Below, in pieces: positions 24,109 to 34,752 of a stretch of 64,000 nt of DNA; within the stretch, counting starts at the first letter, position 1; the number at the start of each line of letters is the position of its first letter. The stretch is taken from positions 36,898 through 100,897 of the forward strand of contig JAQXFO010000017.1 in assembly GCA_029005135.1 (NCBI GenBank), in the 5' to 3' direction. Origin of the DNA: Lachnospiraceae bacterium. Lineage in GTDB: Bacteria > Bacillota > Clostridia > Lachnospirales > Lachnospiraceae. Under the pieces are notes generated by a model, which was not told the origin of the DNA, searched no databases, and saw only the letters and a program-made list of their open reading frames with translations. The position numbers and the translations under genes were made by a program.

Positions 24109-26970
24109 TCACAGCTTGAGAGCCGCCTGTTTTGTCTTCTGCAGATAGGGGATCAGGTACTGTCCCGTGTAGGAGGCCGGCACCGCCGCCACCTCCTCCG
24201 GCGTCCCCTCGGCGATAACGCGCCCGCCGCCGTCACCGCCCTCGGGGCCGAGGTCGATGATATAATCCGCCGTCTTGATCACATCCAGATTGTGCTCGAT
24301 GACGATCACGCTGTTGCCGCCGTCAGCCAGACGCTGCAGAATTTCCACGAGCTTGCTGACATCCGCAAAATGCAGCCCCGTCGTCGGCTCATCAAGGATA
24401 TAGACGGTCCTGCCCGTGGAGCGGCGCGACAGTTCCGTCGCCAGCTTCACCCGCTGGGCCTCGCCGCCGGACAGCTCGGTGGAGGGCTGGCCCAGACGGA
24501 TATAGGACAGGCCCACATCATAAAGCGTCTGAATCTTATTGCGGATGGAGGGGACATTCTCGAAGAAGGTCAGGGCCTCCTCCACCGTCATATTCAGGAC
24601 ATCATAGATGCTCTTGCCCTTGTATTTGACCTCCAGCGTCTCCCGGTTGTAGCGATGGCCGTGACAGACGTCGCAGGGCACATAGACATCCGGCAGGAAA
24701 TGCATCTCGATCTTCAGGATGCCGTCGCCCTGGCAGGCTTCACAGCGGCCGCCTTTAACATTGAAAGAAAAGCGGCCCTTTTTGTAGCCCCGTGCCTTCG
24801 CATCCGGCGTTCCGGCAAAAAGATCCCGTATCAGATCAAAGACGCCGGTATAGGTCGCCGGGTTGGACCGCGGTGTCCGGCCTATGGGTGACTGGTCGAT
24901 GGCAATGACCTTGTCGATCTTGTCAAGACCCTTCACGGCCTTGTGGTGCCCGGGCTTTTCATGGGCCCGCATCAGGTCTCTGGCCAGACGCTTGTAGAGG
25001 ATCTGATTGATGAGGGAGCTCTTGCCGGAGCCGGAGACACCGGTTACGCACAACAGAACGCCCAGTGGAATTCTGACATCGATATTTTTCAGATTGTTCT
25101 CACAGGCGCCCAGAACAGTCAGATAAGCCGACGGACGGCGGCGCGCGGCCGGAACCGGTATGCTGAGCTCACCGCTCAGGTAACGGCCCGTCACCGAAGC
25201 CTTTTCCCGGATGATGTCCTCCACCGTGCCGGCTGCCACCAGCTTTCCGCCGTGTTCACCGGCACCGGGGCCGATATCAACCAGAAAGTCGGCGGCCCTC
25301 ATGGTATCCTCATCATGCTCGACGACGATGACGGAATTGCCCAGATCGCGCAGGTGCTTCAGGGTCCCGAGCAGCTTGTCGTTGTCCCGCTGATGAAGAC
25401 CGATGCTGGGTTCATCAAGGATATAGGCAACGCCCACCAGACCCGAACCTATCTGCGTCGCCAGACGGATGCGCTGGGCTTCACCGCCTGAGAGTGTCGC
25501 GGTCATGCGGGACAGGGTCAGGTAATCCAGCCCCACCTCTATCAGGAAGGAGACACGGGCACAGATCTCCTTGAGGATGGGCTGGGCAATCTTCTGCTTC
25601 TGGGGCGTCAGCTCTGTCCCGGTCATGAAGTCCAGAAACGGCCTCAGCGGGTATTCCGTCAGATCAATGATATTTTTGCCACCCATCGTCACGGCCAGGG
25701 AGGACGTCTTCAGCCTCTGGCCGCCGCATGCGGGACAGGGCGTGATCTGCATGAATTTTTCATATTCCTGCTTTGTCCAGTCGGAGCCGGTCTCACGGTA
25801 ACGGCGGTTGACATTTGCCAGCAACCCCTCAAAGGCCACGTCATATTCGCCGACGCCGCGCTGGCCGCGATAGTGGACCGTGACCTCTTCGCCGCCGGTA
25901 CCCTCCAGCAGGATCTTTTTCACCGACGCCGGATACGCCTCGAAGGGCGTGTCCAGATCAAAATGATACCGCTCCGCCAGAGCCTTCAGCGTCGCATTGG
26001 TGAAGCTGCCCTCCTCGGAGGCACTCTGCCAGCCGTTGACAACGATGGCACCCTGGTTGATGGACAGGGTCTTGTCGGGAATCATCAGATCCGGGTCGAA
26101 TTCCATCCGGTAACCCAGGCCCGTGCAGACGGGACAGGCACCGAAGGGATTGTTGAACGAAAAGCTGCGGGGCTCGATCTCCTCAACACTGATACCGCAG
26201 TCAGGGCAGGCAAAGCTGGAGCTGAAAGTCAGCTGGCCGCCGTCCATCGTATCGACACACAGAAGGCCGTTTGTCAGATTCAGCACCGTCTCAATGGAAT
26301 CGGTCAGGCGCTTTTCAATGCCCGGACGCACCACCAGACGATCCACCACAATGGCGATATCGTGCTTCAGGTTCTTGTCAAGGGAGATCTCCTCGCTCAG
26401 ATCATAGAGTGAGCCATCCACCATCACGCGCACATAGCCGCTTTTTCTGGCCTGCTCCAGAACCTTTTCATGGCGGCCCTTGCGGCCCCTCACCACCGGG
26501 GCCAGCAGCTGAATACGGCTCTTTTCCGGCAGCTTCATAAGATGGTCCACCATCTGATCGACGCTCTGACGGCTGATCTCCCGACCGCAGGAGGGACAGT
26601 GGACCGTACCGCAGCGGGCGAACAGCAATCTCATATAATCATAGATCTCCGTCACGGTGCCGACCGTGGAACGGGGATTGCGGTTTGTCGTCTTCTGGTC
26701 GATGGCGATTGCCGGCGGCAGCCCTTCGATGCTGTCCACATCCGGCTTTTCCATCTGGCCCAGGAACTGACGTGCATAGGACGACAGCGACTCCATGTAG
26801 CGCCGCTGTCCTTCCGCGTAAATAGTTTCAAACGCCAGCGAGCTCTTGCCCGAACCGGACAGACCGGTCAGAACCACCAGCTCACCCCGCGGGATATCGA
26901 TATCCAGCCCTTTGAGATTATTTTCCCGGGCCCCGCGAATACGGATAAACTCTCTATCTTTCTTCATCAT
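24109..26970 (-). CDS. uvrA: Excinuclease ABC subunit A
   Basis: UvrA finds bulky DNA lesions and loads UvrB in nucleotide excision repair. The 953 residues contain both ABC ATPase modules: Walker [10 protein letters not shown] at 36-44 with [12 protein letters not shown], and a second GVSGSGKSS with [12 protein letters not shown]. The zinc-binding cysteine motifs are present ([28 protein letters not shown]). The start at 26970 overlaps the end of hemW by 17 bases and reads [18 protein letters not shown], the usual family N-terminus; an upstream in-frame start would add 21 unconserved residues. It has no clear ribosome-binding site, so translation probably depends on ribosomes finishing hemW. 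uvrB and uvrC are not in the window. Confidence 0.95.
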   Translation of the reverse strand: MMKKDREFIRIRGARENNLKGLDIDIPRGELVVLTGLSGSGKSSLAFETIYAEGQRRYMESLSSYARQFLGQMEKPDVDSIEGLPPAIAIDQKTTNRNPRSTVGTVTEIYDYMRLLFARCGTVHCPSCGREISRQSVDQMVDHLMKLPEKSRIQLLAPVVRGRKGRHEKVLEQARKSGYVRVMVDGSLYDLSEEISLDKNLKHDIAIVVDRLVVRPGIEKRLTDSIETVLNLTNGLLCVDTMDGGQLTFSSSFACPDCGISVEEIEPRSFSFNNPFGACPVCTGLGYRMEFDPDLMIPDKTLSINQGAIVVNGWQSASEEGSFTNATLKALAERYHFDLDTPFEAYPASVKKILLEGTGGEEVTVHYRGQRGVGEYDVAFEGLLANVNRRYRETGSDWTKQEYEKFMQITPCPACGGQRLKTSSLAVTMGGKNIIDLTEYPLRPFLDFMTGTELTPQKQKIAQPILKEICARVSFLIEVGLDYLTLSRMTATLSGGEAQRIRLATQIGSGLVGVAYILDEPSIGLHQRDNDKLLGTLKHLRDLGNSVIVVEHDEDTMRAADFLVDIGPGAGEHGGKLVAAGTVEDIIREKASVTGRYLSGELSIPVPAARRRPSAYLTVLGACENNLKNIDVRIPLGVLLCVTGVSGSGKSSLINQILYKRLARDLMRAHEKPGHHKAVKGLDKIDKVIAIDQSPIGRTPRSNPATYTGVFDLIRDLFAGTPDAKARGYKKGRFSFNVKGGRCEACQGDGILKIEMHFLPDVYVPCDVCHGHRYNRETLEVKYKGKSIYDVLNMTVEEALTFFENVPSIRNKIQTLYDVGLSYIRLGQPSTELSGGEAQRVKLATELSRRSTGRTVYILDEPTTGLHFADVSKLVEILQRLADGGNSVIVIEHNLDVIKTADYIIDLGPEGGDGGGRVIAEGTPEEVAAVPASYTGQYLIPYLQKTKQAALKL

Positions 26971-28156
26971 TATCAATAATAAAATCTGCCATGACGGTGT
27001 TGCTGATATCCCGGCCTCTGCCTGTGAGGGCATAGCCGCCGGGGGTGCGGCGCATCAGGCCGCTGCGGATGTGACGCCGGATCACGGCGCCGTATATGTC
27101 ATCAAGGTCTGTATCGAAGCGTTCCCGGAATTCTGCCTCCGTGATTCCTTCTGTCAGCCGAAGTCCCAAAAACATGAATTCGGCCATGCGGTCATAGCGG
27201 GAGAGGCGCTCCCTGCCGGTCATCAGGAGCTTATCCCATATCTCTTTTTCGGCGGACAGCAGCCTTCCTGCGGATCCTGTCAGCTCTGTCAGCGTCAGAT
27301 AATCGTCGAGGGATTCGGTCACGCTGAAGCGGCAGCCGTCCATAAGCGAAGCGGCCCCCAGGCCGATGCCCAGATAATCCCGGCACTCCCAGTAGAGCCG
27401 GTTATGGCGGCACTCCCGGCCATCGCGGGCATAGTTGGATATCTCATAGCGATGATAGCCCGCTTCCGACAGGATACGCTCTGTCAGCGCATCCATCTCC
27501 CGCTCCGTCTCCTCATCGGGGAGAGGCGGTTCCCCCTCCCGGTACAGGCGGGCAAAGGGGGTTCCCTCTTCGATAATCAGGGAGTAGACGCTGATATGCT
27601 CGGGCCTCAATGCCGCTGCTGCCCGGAGCGTGTGCTCGAAACTGCGCCGTGTCTGATGAGGCAGCGCCGCCATCAGGTCAATATTGATATTTTCGACGCC
27701 CAGCCGTCTCAGATGATCGTAAGTATCCCGTGACATCTCAGCGGTGTGGATACGGCCCAGAGCCGCCAGTTCGCTGTCATCAAAGGACTGCATGCCGAGA
27801 CTGATGCGGTTGACATCCTCCGTCAGGAAAGCCTCCAGAGACGGATGGTCCGTGCCGGGGTTCATCTCCACCGTGATCTCCGCCTCCGGGCAGAGCGTAA
27901 AAGACCGCCGCACCGCCGCCATAACCTTTCTCAGGCATGACGCAGGCATCGCCGTCGGGGTGCCGCCGCCGATGAAGACCGAGGTAATTGTCCGGTCACG
28001 GTAAAGAGAAGCTCTGACTTCGATCTCGCGAAGCAGAGCCTCCGTATAAGAGGTCTTAACATCATCATCAGCCGAAAAGGACAGGAAATCGCAATAGCTG
28101 CATTTTCTGACGCAGAAGGGCATATGGATATAAAGACCGAAGGAATTATTCTTCAT
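26954..28156 (-). CDS. hemW: HemW-type radical SAM protein (heme chaperone)
   Basis: The 400-residue protein has the radical SAM cluster motif Cys15-x3-Cys19-x2-Cys22 followed by Asp-Phe, not Asp-Cys. Lack of the fourth cysteine separates HemW from true coproporphyrinogen oxidase HemN. GGGTPT and a HemN-type C-terminal domain follow. HemW binds heme and is thought to deliver it to target proteins; the N-terminal part binds the 4Fe-4S cluster and SAM. The gene overlaps lepA by 11 bp and uvrA by 17 bp; lepA–hemW is a widespread Firmicute pairing. Confidence 0.92.
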   Translation of the reverse strand: MKNNSFGLYIHMPFCVRKCSYCDFLSFSADDDVKTSYTEALLREIEVRASLYRDRTITSVFIGGGTPTAMPASCLRKVMAAVRRSFTLCPEAEITVEMNPGTDHPSLEAFLTEDVNRISLGMQSFDDSELAALGRIHTAEMSRDTYDHLRRLGVENINIDLMAALPHQTRRSFEHTLRAAAALRPEHISVYSLIIEEGTPFARLYREGEPPLPDEETEREMDALTERILSEAGYHRYEISNYARDGRECRHNRLYWECRDYLGIGLGAASLMDGCRFSVTESLDDYLTLTELTGSAGRLLSAEKEIWDKLLMTGRERLSRYDRMAEFMFLGLRLTEGITEAEFRERFDTDLDDIYGAVIRRHIRSGLMRRTPGGYALTGRGRDISNTVMADFIIDNDEER

Positions 28157-29951
28157 CCAGCTTCAACACATTGAGGAAAGCGTCCTTGGGGATCTGGACA
28201 GAACCGATCTCCCGCATCTTTTTCTTGCCTTCCTTTTGTTTCTCCAAAAGCTTCTTTTTTCGTGAAATGTCGCCGCCGTAGCACTTGGCCAGCACGTCCT
28301 TGCGCACCTGGCGGACCGTCTCGCGGGCGATAATCTTGGAGCCGATGGCGGCCTGGATCGGAATATCGAAAAGCTGCCGCGGTATCTCTTTTTTCAGGCG
28401 CTCGCACATCCGGCTGCCCCGTTCATAGGCGCTGGGTGCATAGACAATGAAAGACAGCGCATCGACGGTCTCGTGGTTGACGAGGATATCCAGCTTGATA
28501 AGATCGGAGCGGTCATAGCCGTCCAGTTCGTAATCGAAGGAGGCGTAGCCTCGGGACCGGGATTTCAGCGCATCGAAGAAATCATAGATGATCTCGTTGA
28601 GCGGCATGCGGTACTTCAGCATGACACGGTTGGCTTCCAGGTACTCCGTGCTCTCATAGACACCGCGGCGTTCCTGGCACAGGGTCATGATGGAGCCGAT
28701 ATATTCCTTCGTCAGCATGATCTCGGCCCGGACCATCGGTTCTTCCATGTAGTCGATTTCCGAAGGATCAGGCAGGTTGGACGGGTTGGTCAGCTCGATC
28801 AGCTCACCGTCGGTTTTGTGGACTTTATAGATAACGCTCGGCGCCGTGGTGACCAGATCCAGATCATACTCTCTCTCCAGGCGCTGGGTAACGATATCGA
28901 GATGCAGGAGGCCCAGGAAACCGCAGCGGAAGCCAAAGCCCAGGGCTGTGGAGGATTCCGGCTCGTACTGCAGCGCCGCGTCGTTGAGCTGCAGCTTCTC
29001 CAGGGCGTCGCGCAGATCCGGGTAACGGGCCGAATCCGCCGGATACAGACCGCAGTAAACCATCGGCTGAGGTTCCTGATAACCGGGCAGTGCCTCCGCC
29101 GTCGGGTTGTCGGCATCCGTGATCGTGTCGCCGACCCGGGAGTCCTTCAGTGTCTTGATGGAAGCGGTGATGTAGCCGACCTCCCCTGCCTGCAGTTCCT
29201 GACAGGGCAGGAACTGGCCGGGGCCGAAGTAACCGACCTCCGTGACCTCGTAAACGGCACCGGTGGCCATCATGCGAATGCGGGAGCCGCGGCTGACGCG
29301 GCCGTCCATCAGGCGGCAGAAAACGATAACGCCGCGATAGCTGTCATACAGTGAGTCAAAGATCAGGGCCTTGAGAGGCGCCTCGCCTTCCCCGGAGGGC
29401 GGCGGCAGAAGTCTGACGATCGATTCCAGAACATCATGCACATTCTCGCCGGTCTTGGCCGAGATCCGCGGGCAGTCTTCGGCATCGAGGCCGATGACGT
29501 CCTCGATCTCCGATGCCACCTCGTCAGGCCGGGCCGACGGCAGGTCAATCTTATTGATAACCGGCAGGATCTCCAGATCATGATCCAGCGCCAGATACAC
29601 ATTGCCCAGAGTCTGGGCTTCCACGCCCTGGGTGGCATCCACCACCAGCACGGCGCCGTCGCAGGCCGCCAGTGAGCGTGAGACCTCGTAATTAAAGTCC
29701 ACATGTCCGGGAGTGTCGATCAGATTGAAGAGATATTCTTCACCGTTGTCGGCTTTGTAAACCGTCCGAACAGTCTGGGCTTTGATCGTGATGCCTCTTT
29801 CCCTTTCCAGTTCCATATTATCCAGAACCTGGTCCTGCATCTCCCTTGCCGTCAGAAGACCGGTCTTCTCGATGATCCGGTCGGCCAGGGTGGACTTGCC
29901 GTGGTCAATATGCGCGATAATGCAAAAATTTCTGATATGATTCTTATCCAT
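28146..29951 (-). CDS. lepA: Elongation factor 4 (LepA), ribosome back-translocase
   Basis: LepA is a translational GTPase. The 601-residue product matches the normal family length and shows G1 AHIDHGKS (13-20), the G2/switch region ERERGITI, G3 DTPGH and G4 NKID, and the C-terminal domain ending in [22 protein letters not shown] start at the ATG at 29951 because all family members begin [12 protein letters not shown]. A longer reading from a TTG at 29990 would cover the promoter itself. The -10 element ends only 7 bases before this ATG, so the mRNA would start at or within a base or two of the start codon. lepA heads the long minus-strand gene run. Confidence 0.95.
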   Translation of the reverse strand: MDKNHIRNFCIIAHIDHGKSTLADRIIEKTGLLTAREMQDQVLDNMELERERGITIKAQTVRTVYKADNGEEYLFNLIDTPGHVDFNYEVSRSLAACDGAVLVVDATQGVEAQTLGNVYLALDHDLEILPVINKIDLPSARPDEVASEIEDVIGLDAEDCPRISAKTGENVHDVLESIVRLLPPPSGEGEAPLKALIFDSLYDSYRGVIVFCRLMDGRVSRGSRIRMMATGAVYEVTEVGYFGPGQFLPCQELQAGEVGYITASIKTLKDSRVGDTITDADNPTAEALPGYQEPQPMVYCGLYPADSARYPDLRDALEKLQLNDAALQYEPESSTALGFGFRCGFLGLLHLDIVTQRLEREYDLDLVTTAPSVIYKVHKTDGELIELTNPSNLPDPSEIDYMEEPMVRAEIMLTKEYIGSIMTLCQERRGVYESTEYLEANRVMLKYRMPLNEIIYDFFDALKSRSRGYASFDYELDGYDRSDLIKLDILVNHETVDALSFIVYAPSAYERGSRMCERLKKEIPRQLFDIPIQAAIGSKIIARETVRQVRKDVLAKCYGGDISRKKKLLEKQKEGKKKMREIGSVQIPKDAFLNVLKLDEE

Positions 29952-29958
29952 GGTTTCG

Positions 29959-29987
29959 ATTATACCAACGACCTCATTCTTTGACAA
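29959..29987 (-). promoter_or_regulatory. Sigma-A promoter of lepA, positioned for a leaderless mRNA
   Basis: On the minus strand TTGTCA (29987-29982) is separated by exactly 17 bases from a perfect TATAAT (29964-29959). The expected transcription start falls at 29952-29951, the first base of the lepA ATG. No ribosome-binding site lies between. Confidence 0.8.
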
Positions 29988-30049
29988 CAAAAGACAGGAC
30001 GGCGTCCTTCATTTTTCCTCTGAAGCTGCGTGAATATGAAAAGTTTGTA

Positions 30050-30078
30050 TTGACAAGAAAAACCTTTTTCCGTAAAAT
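30050..30078 (+). promoter_or_regulatory. Sigma-A promoter of rpsT
   Basis: A perfect TTGACA (30050-30055), a 17-base spacer and TAAAAT (30073-30078). The start would fall near 30085, giving a leader of about 52 bases before the TTG start of rpsT. Divergent from the lepA promoter 62 bp away. Confidence 0.88.
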
Positions 30079-30136
30079 AACTTAGTGCCCTTACGGGATT
30101 GACTTTACGTATGATGTGTGTATGGAGGTAATCGTT

Positions 30137-30409
30137 TTGGCTAATATTAAATCTGCCAAGAAAAGAATTCTTGTTAACGAAAAGAAAGCTGCCCGCAACA
30201 AGGCTGTGAAATCTGCTGTCAAGACTCAGGTCAAGAAAGTCGACAATGCTGTCCTGGCCGGTGACAAGGAAGCCGCTTCAAAAGAACTGTCCGCTCTGAT
30301 GAGCAAACTGGGTTCCGCCGCTTCCAAGGGTGTCATCAACAAGAAGGCAGCATCCCGCAAGATTTCCCGCATGGCCAAGGCCGTTAACAAGGTCGGCGCC
30401 GCTGAATAA
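30137..30409 (+). CDS. rpsT: 30S ribosomal protein S20
   Basis: This 90-residue basic protein binds 16S rRNA early in 30S assembly. It begins ANIKSAKKRI after the initiator and carries SRKISRMAKAVNK near the end, as in all S20 proteins. The start is a TTG at 30137, because GGAGG (30124-30128) lies 8 bases before it; ATG or GTG codons 14-21 bases upstream would place that site inside the gene. E. coli rpsT also starts with UUG, where the weak start takes part in autogenous translational control; the same could hold here. It is transcribed alone, with its own promoter and terminator. Confidence 0.95.
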   Translation: MANIKSAKKRILVNEKKAARNKAVKSAVKTQVKKVDNAVLAGDKEAASKELSALMSKLGSAASKGVINKKAASRKISRMAKAVNKVGAAE

Positions 30410-30437
30410 AGCTTATGTCAAATAAGCTTTATTTTTA
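30405..30437 (+). terminator. Intrinsic terminator of rpsT, containing the stop codon
   Basis: An 11-bp perfect stem (AATAAAGCTTA at 30405-30415 and TAAGCTTTATT at 30423-30433) with a 7-base loop, followed by TTT. The TAA stop of rpsT lies inside the left arm. Confidence 0.85.
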
Positions 30438-30454
30438 TACTCTTTTTTGATTTT

Positions 30455-31432
30455 TTATCCTGCCAAAGCATTTAATAATAATTCTACAGCAAGACGGTCG
30501 GTTATCCGGCCGTTTTTTGTATCTTCTTCAAAAGCCGCGCACAGATTCACCGCCCGCCGCAGGGCCTCCCGACGATAGGAACGGCTGAGACCTGACAGAC
30601 GGCGCGCGGCAAAGGGCGGGATACCCAGCTTCGGCGCGATCACCGTGTCGGCCTCTCCCTCCCGCTTCATCTCACTGATCAGATATAACTGCCGGTACTG
30701 GCGGCCGATGAGGATCATAATCCGCATCGGCGGCTCTTTCAGAGCCAGCAGATCCGCATAGAGGGCCAATGCCCTCTCTTTTTTATGCTCGGCAACAGCA
30801 CTGACCATATCGAAGACCCTGTTTTCCAGTTCCTGGGGCGTCAGTGCCTCCACATCCCGGACGGTGATCATGCCGCGGCCCTCGGTGTAGGCCGTCAGCT
30901 TATTCAGTTCCCTCTCGATACGGCCCATATCGCTGCCCATGCGGGCCATGAACTCGGCCAGCGCATCGCGGGTGATGCGGCGGCCTTCCCGATCCAGATA
31001 ACGCACGATCCAGGCACTGAGGGTCTCCTCGGTCTGGGGCTTGAACTCACAGATATAACCGCTCTTCTGCACCGCCTTGAACAGGCGGCTTCTTTTATCC
31101 ACTTCGTTTTCGGAAAAAACGATCGTCAGATACGGCGGCAGCTCCGCCATATAGGCAGCCAGTACCTCGGCGCCGCCTTTGAAAAAACCGCTGTCCCGGA
31201 TCAGAATAAGCCGGCGGTCAGCGAAAAAAGGCAGGGTCTCTGCCTGATCGATCACTTCACTCTCGCGGATATCACGGCCGCTGTAGATGGTCCGGTTCAT
31301 ACTGTCCGACGACGCCGCCACGGCGTCCGTCAGACGGCGCCGGCAGCTGTCTCTCAGATAAGTCTCCTCCCCGTAGAGAAGATAGACACGCTCAAAGGTT
31401 TCGTTTTTAATGTCGGCTTCGATCTTTTTCAT
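30455..31432 (-). CDS. holA: DNA polymerase III subunit delta
   Basis: HolA opens the sliding clamp and is part of the clamp loader. The 325-residue protein begins with KKIEADIKNETFERVYLLYGEETYL, the family's N-terminal motif for the AAA+-like domain, and ends with the helical collar region (LCAAFEEDTKNGR...AVELLLNAL). It lacks a working Walker A motif, as delta subunits do. It follows comEC by 33 bp, a gene order common in Firmicutes (comEC–holA–rpsT), here with rpsT facing it. Confidence 0.93.
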   Translation of the reverse strand: MKKIEADIKNETFERVYLLYGEETYLRDSCRRRLTDAVAASSDSMNRTIYSGRDIRESEVIDQAETLPFFADRRLILIRDSGFFKGGAEVLAAYMAELPPYLTIVFSENEVDKRSRLFKAVQKSGYICEFKPQTEETLSAWIVRYLDREGRRITRDALAEFMARMGSDMGRIERELNKLTAYTEGRGMITVRDVEALTPQELENRVFDMVSAVAEHKKERALALYADLLALKEPPMRIMILIGRQYRQLYLISEMKREGEADTVIAPKLGIPPFAARRLSGLSRSYRREALRRAVNLCAAFEEDTKNGRITDRLAVELLLNALAG

Positions 31433-31465
31433 AGTTACCAGTATATCTCAAAAGCCCGGGAAGCA

Positions 31466-33700
31466 CTATCGGTTTTTTTCCCGGACAAAGCCGCAAAGGG
31501 CAAGGTCACGGCCGCTGCTGACGGCCTCGACGGCTCCTGACTCCCGCGTGATAAAGACCTCTGTCCCGGCTTCCGCCAGTCTCATAAGCGTCTCCGCGTG
31601 AGGATGGCCGTACACATTTCTGCCCGCCGATATCACCGCGGCCGCCGGCTTCACCGCATCCAGAAAGGCCGCTGAGGTACTGCCCCGGGAACCGTGATGC
31701 GCGGCCTTCAGCAAGGTGAAGCTGCCGGCTGTGTTCTCCAGAAGCGCTGTAAGTTCCTCTTCGCCGCTTCCCTCCGCATCACCGGTCAGCAGCACACTGC
31801 AGAGGCCGTCCCGGACTGCCAGAACAAGAGAAGCGGCATTGGCGCTTTCATAGGCGGTCCGACGCCGGGGACTCAGCACCTCGAGGGTCACCGTCCGGCG
31901 CCCCTCGAAAACCAGGCGGTCGCCCCGGCCGGTATAGACCGTCTTCGTCCCTGCCTCTGCCGCCAGATCTGCCAGAGCCTCCAGAGCTTCCCTCTCGGGC
32001 GTTCCCGGCAGAAGATCCGGCATAAGAAGCACTGACACGCTCAGGGAGGTCTGTCGGGACGCGGCCATCGTCAGGATCTCCCGGATCCCGTTGATATGAT
32101 CCTCATCGGGATGCGTGACCGCCAGATAATCCAAACGCCGGATCCCTTTATGGAGAAGGCAGGGCAGTATCCGGTACCGTCCCGGTTCATTGACCGACGA
32201 CGAACCGCCGTCCACCAGGACGGCACCGCCGCCGGGCATTTCGATGAGAGTGCAGTCCCCCTGCCCTACGTCAAGGCAGGTCACCGTCATATCCCGGGCC
32301 GGCGGCCGGCACAGAACAAGAAGCAGCAGAAGCAGAAAAAGCCCCGCCGCGGCCGTTCTGATGCCCCGCAGGAGAAACCTCCCCCGGCCCGGAAGCCCCC
32401 CGCCGAAGCGTTTCAGGCGGTGTCCCATGAAGCAGGCACCGGCCAGAAGCCCCTCATACAGAAGCATCTGTCCGATGCCGGGGCAGCCGGTGATCAGTGT
32501 CAGACGTGGAAAACGGGCCAGCAAGGATAGAAAAGCCGCTGCCCCGCGAAGTCCCCACACCGCCGGCAGAGCGGCTGCACCGCCGAAGACGGCTCCGACC
32601 AGGCAGAGCAGCAGAAGGACCGGCAGAAACGGAAGCAGAAGGGCGTTGCCGGCAAGAGACAGCAGCGGTACTTCACAGAAGCTGCGGGCCGTCAGGGGCA
32701 GCATGGCAAGATAGAAAACGAGGGCACTCCGCCGCCGTTCCATCCGGCTCAAAAGGATCAGCAGCAGCACCGCACCGACCGAAAACTGAAAGGACGCGTC
32801 AAACAGCCAGCCGGGATTGGATGCCAGGATAAGAAGCACCGCCAGGGACAGCCCATTCAGCGGATCCTTCCGGCGGCCGGACAGAACTGCCCCGCTGTCA
32901 TAAAGATAAAGGCAAAAGGCGCGGAAGGCCGATATGGAAAAGCCGGTCAGGGCCACATACAGGAGCACCGGCGGCAGTGTCATAAGGCGTGCGGTCCCGG
33001 GTCTTGCGCGCAGGCGTCTCAGCAGCGCCTCAGCCCCCGCCGCGGCCAGCGTCACATGCATTCCCGACACAGCCAGCATGTGCGACAGTCCCGTCATCTG
33101 CCAGAGGCGCTTATCGTCTGCCTCCATCAGGCTCTTATCGCCGATCACCAGAGACGCGGCCGGGCCTGCCGTTTCATCGGGGAAATAGCGCACGATCCGC
33201 TGTCTCAACAAAAAGCGAAGACTCGCCACGGCGCCCTCCGCTCCCGAAGGGCCGTCTGTCAGAGACAGAAGGATCGGAGACGTCAGCTTCCAGCCGACAC
33301 CGCGGACGGCATAATAGGCAGCCGCATCAAACTGTCCCGGATTGACGGCTCTTTCAAAGGAGGCGCCCTCTCCCCGGAGTCTCACAAGACGACCGGCCAG
33401 AGCGGCACCCGACGGCACCGACGGAGCAGACTTCTGCCAGTAGACCACCACATCGGGGAGCCGATCTCCCCCCGCCGCGTCCCGAACATGGGTCATCCGA
33501 AAGCTGAGGCGTTCTTCCGATTCCGTCACCGCAGAAACCTGACCGGTGATCTCGACGGGACCTGTGAGAGCCGGGTCCGTCAGGGCATAGGGATACAGCG
33601 ACACGCGGACGGCAAAATCCGGTATCAGAGCACCAAGAAGGGCCAGGAGGGCCGCCGTCAGGCAGGCCGCCAGACACAGAGGACGTCGAAGAAGCTTCAC
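31466..33700 (-). CDS. comEC: ComEC/Rec2 DNA uptake channel
   Basis: ComEC forms the membrane channel that takes single-stranded DNA into competent cells. The 744 residues show N-terminal helices, an OB-like region (VEITGQVSAV), the Competence domain with GLSHMLAVSGMHVTL, many helices, and a C-terminal metallo-beta-lactamase-like domain (DVGQGDCTLIEMP, VTHPDEDHINGI) that probably degrades the other strand. The gene starts with GTG at 33700, 5 bases after AGGGAG; an earlier GTG at 33769 would add 23 residues of poor character. Together with ComEA and ComF it suggests a complete uptake route, but no comG pilus genes are visible here. Confidence 0.9.
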   Translation of the reverse strand: MKLLRRPLCLAACLTAALLALLGALIPDFAVRVSLYPYALTDPALTGPVEITGQVSAVTESEERLSFRMTHVRDAAGGDRLPDVVVYWQKSAPSVPSGAALAGRLVRLRGEGASFERAVNPGQFDAAAYYAVRGVGWKLTSPILLSLTDGPSGAEGAVASLRFLLRQRIVRYFPDETAGPAASLVIGDKSLMEADDKRLWQMTGLSHMLAVSGMHVTLAAAGAEALLRRLRARPGTARLMTLPPVLLYVALTGFSISAFRAFCLYLYDSGAVLSGRRKDPLNGLSLAVLLILASNPGWLFDASFQFSVGAVLLLILLSRMERRRSALVFYLAMLPLTARSFCEVPLLSLAGNALLLPFLPVLLLLCLVGAVFGGAAALPAVWGLRGAAAFLSLLARFPRLTLITGCPGIGQMLLYEGLLAGACFMGHRLKRFGGGLPGRGRFLLRGIRTAAAGLFLLLLLLVLCRPPARDMTVTCLDVGQGDCTLIEMPGGGAVLVDGGSSSVNEPGRYRILPCLLHKGIRRLDYLAVTHPDEDHINGIREILTMAASRQTSLSVSVLLMPDLLPGTPEREALEALADLAAEAGTKTVYTGRGDRLVFEGRRTVTLEVLSPRRRTAYESANAASLVLAVRDGLCSVLLTGDAEGSGEEELTALLENTAGSFTLLKAAHHGSRGSTSAAFLDAVKPAAAVISAGRNVYGHPHAETLMRLAEAGTEVFITRESGAVEAVSSGRDLALCGFVREKNR

Positions 33701-33819
33701 ACACTCTCCCTGAAGACAAAAAGGCCGGAAAAAACATGCGGGGATCCGCAGAAGCACACGGAATGTCACCGCATGCCGCAGACAGGATAAAAACGTGATA
33801 CGGTTTCCAGGAATGAAAC

Positions 33820-33844
33820 AGCTCAGGTCGGATCGACCTGAGCT
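33820..33844 (-). terminator. Hairpin overlapping the stop of the GerMN lipoprotein gene
   Basis: An 11-bp perfect stem (AGCTCAGGTCG at 33820-33830, CGACCTGAGCT at 33834-33844) with a 3-base loop. The TGA stop of the lipoprotein gene lies in it. The T-tract that follows on the minus strand is short (GTTTC), so termination may be partial. Confidence 0.65.
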
Positions 33845-34752
33845 ATGATGGCAGTATTGGCTTCGAAAAGCTGATTCAGACTGATGTCGCCGAGAGTTTC
33901 CTCGATGTTGCCGTTGATGGCAAACTGCACCTTATCAATCTCACAGTTGAGGATCAGGGAGTCGGCAATCGACGCGAGCAGTACCTCGGCACCGACATCG
34001 GCGGGAGCCTTCAGCGAATCCGAAAAGTTAACATAACATATCCTGTCCTGTACCGAGACAGACAGGATCTCTGTCTCCGGAGCCAGCGTCCGGCAGCTGC
34101 CCTCGGCCTTCGGGCCGGCGATCAGCCGTTCCACGATGGCCCATTCCAGAGACTTATTGCTGTTATAGTAAATCGACCGGCCCTCGGGGATCAGAAGCGT
34201 TCCCGAAGCGTCGGTAAAGAACAACGTGATATCGTGCCTCAGATAGGCATTGACCGTCTTACCGGCATTTTCAATGAAGCTCTCCGCTTTCATACGGCCG
34301 ATCTCATGACCGTCCCGGTCTGTCAGCGGCTCTCCTTCCACCTGGAAAATCAGGTAATCGATGCCGCTAAGCTGTGTCAGCGTTCTGACGTAACCGGCTC
34401 TTAAGAGAACCTCATCGGCAGCCGCCAGGGAATGATAGCCTCCCGAGAAATTCAGTGCCAGGGATCTGCCCTGTTTTTCCCAGCCAAGAAGCGTCACCGT
34501 ATCGGGAAGCAGAGGTGCCGCATCACCGCCGGCCGGTGCTTCGTTCATCAGCTTGAGAACCGCACTGATGGTGTCATAATCCGACTCCAGAGAGCCGCTG
34601 TAGGGCTGCCGGATAGAGGCCGGTGCCGTTGTGCGGCGGTAGTAGATCACAGGTCCGGCTGCGACGCCCTCCTCTGTCCCGCTTTGGCAGCCGGTCAGCA
34701 GGGACAAAGCCAGGGCGGCTATAACGGCCAGAGCCGTCAGTTTTTTCTTCAT
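33823..34752 (-). CDS. GerMN-domain lipoprotein
   Basis: The 309-residue protein begins with a lipoprotein signal peptide (KKKLTALAVIAALALSLLTGC; lipidated Cys22). Two GerMN modules follow, recognisable by the 'LNFSGGYHSL' and 'VNFSDSLKAP' strand-and-turn motifs near 110 and 250, each preceded by a helix with LKLM or VERLIAGP. GerMN lipoproteins are found in spore germination (GerM) and next to two-component systems. Its ATG overlaps the histidine kinase stop by four bases. As in actinobacterial LpqB next to MtrAB, it may modulate the kinase from outside the membrane; that is inference. Confidence 0.85.
   Translation of the reverse strand: MKKKLTALAVIAALALSLLTGCQSGTEEGVAAGPVIYYRRTTAPASIRQPYSGSLESDYDTISAVLKLMNEAPAGGDAAPLLPDTVTLLGWEKQGRSLALNFSGGYHSLAAADEVLLRAGYVRTLTQLSGIDYLIFQVEGEPLTDRDGHEIGRMKAESFIENAGKTVNAYLRHDITLFFTDASGTLLIPEGRSIYYNSNKSLEWAIVERLIAGPKAEGSCRTLAPETEILSVSVQDRICYVNFSDSLKAPADVGAEVLLASIADSLILNCEIDKVQFAINGNIEETLGDISLNQLFEANTAIIAQVDPT

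Noticed and set aside
29952..29990. LepA start at the TTG at 29990
   Set aside because: The extra 13 residues are unconserved and are encoded by the promoter itself (both -35 and -10).
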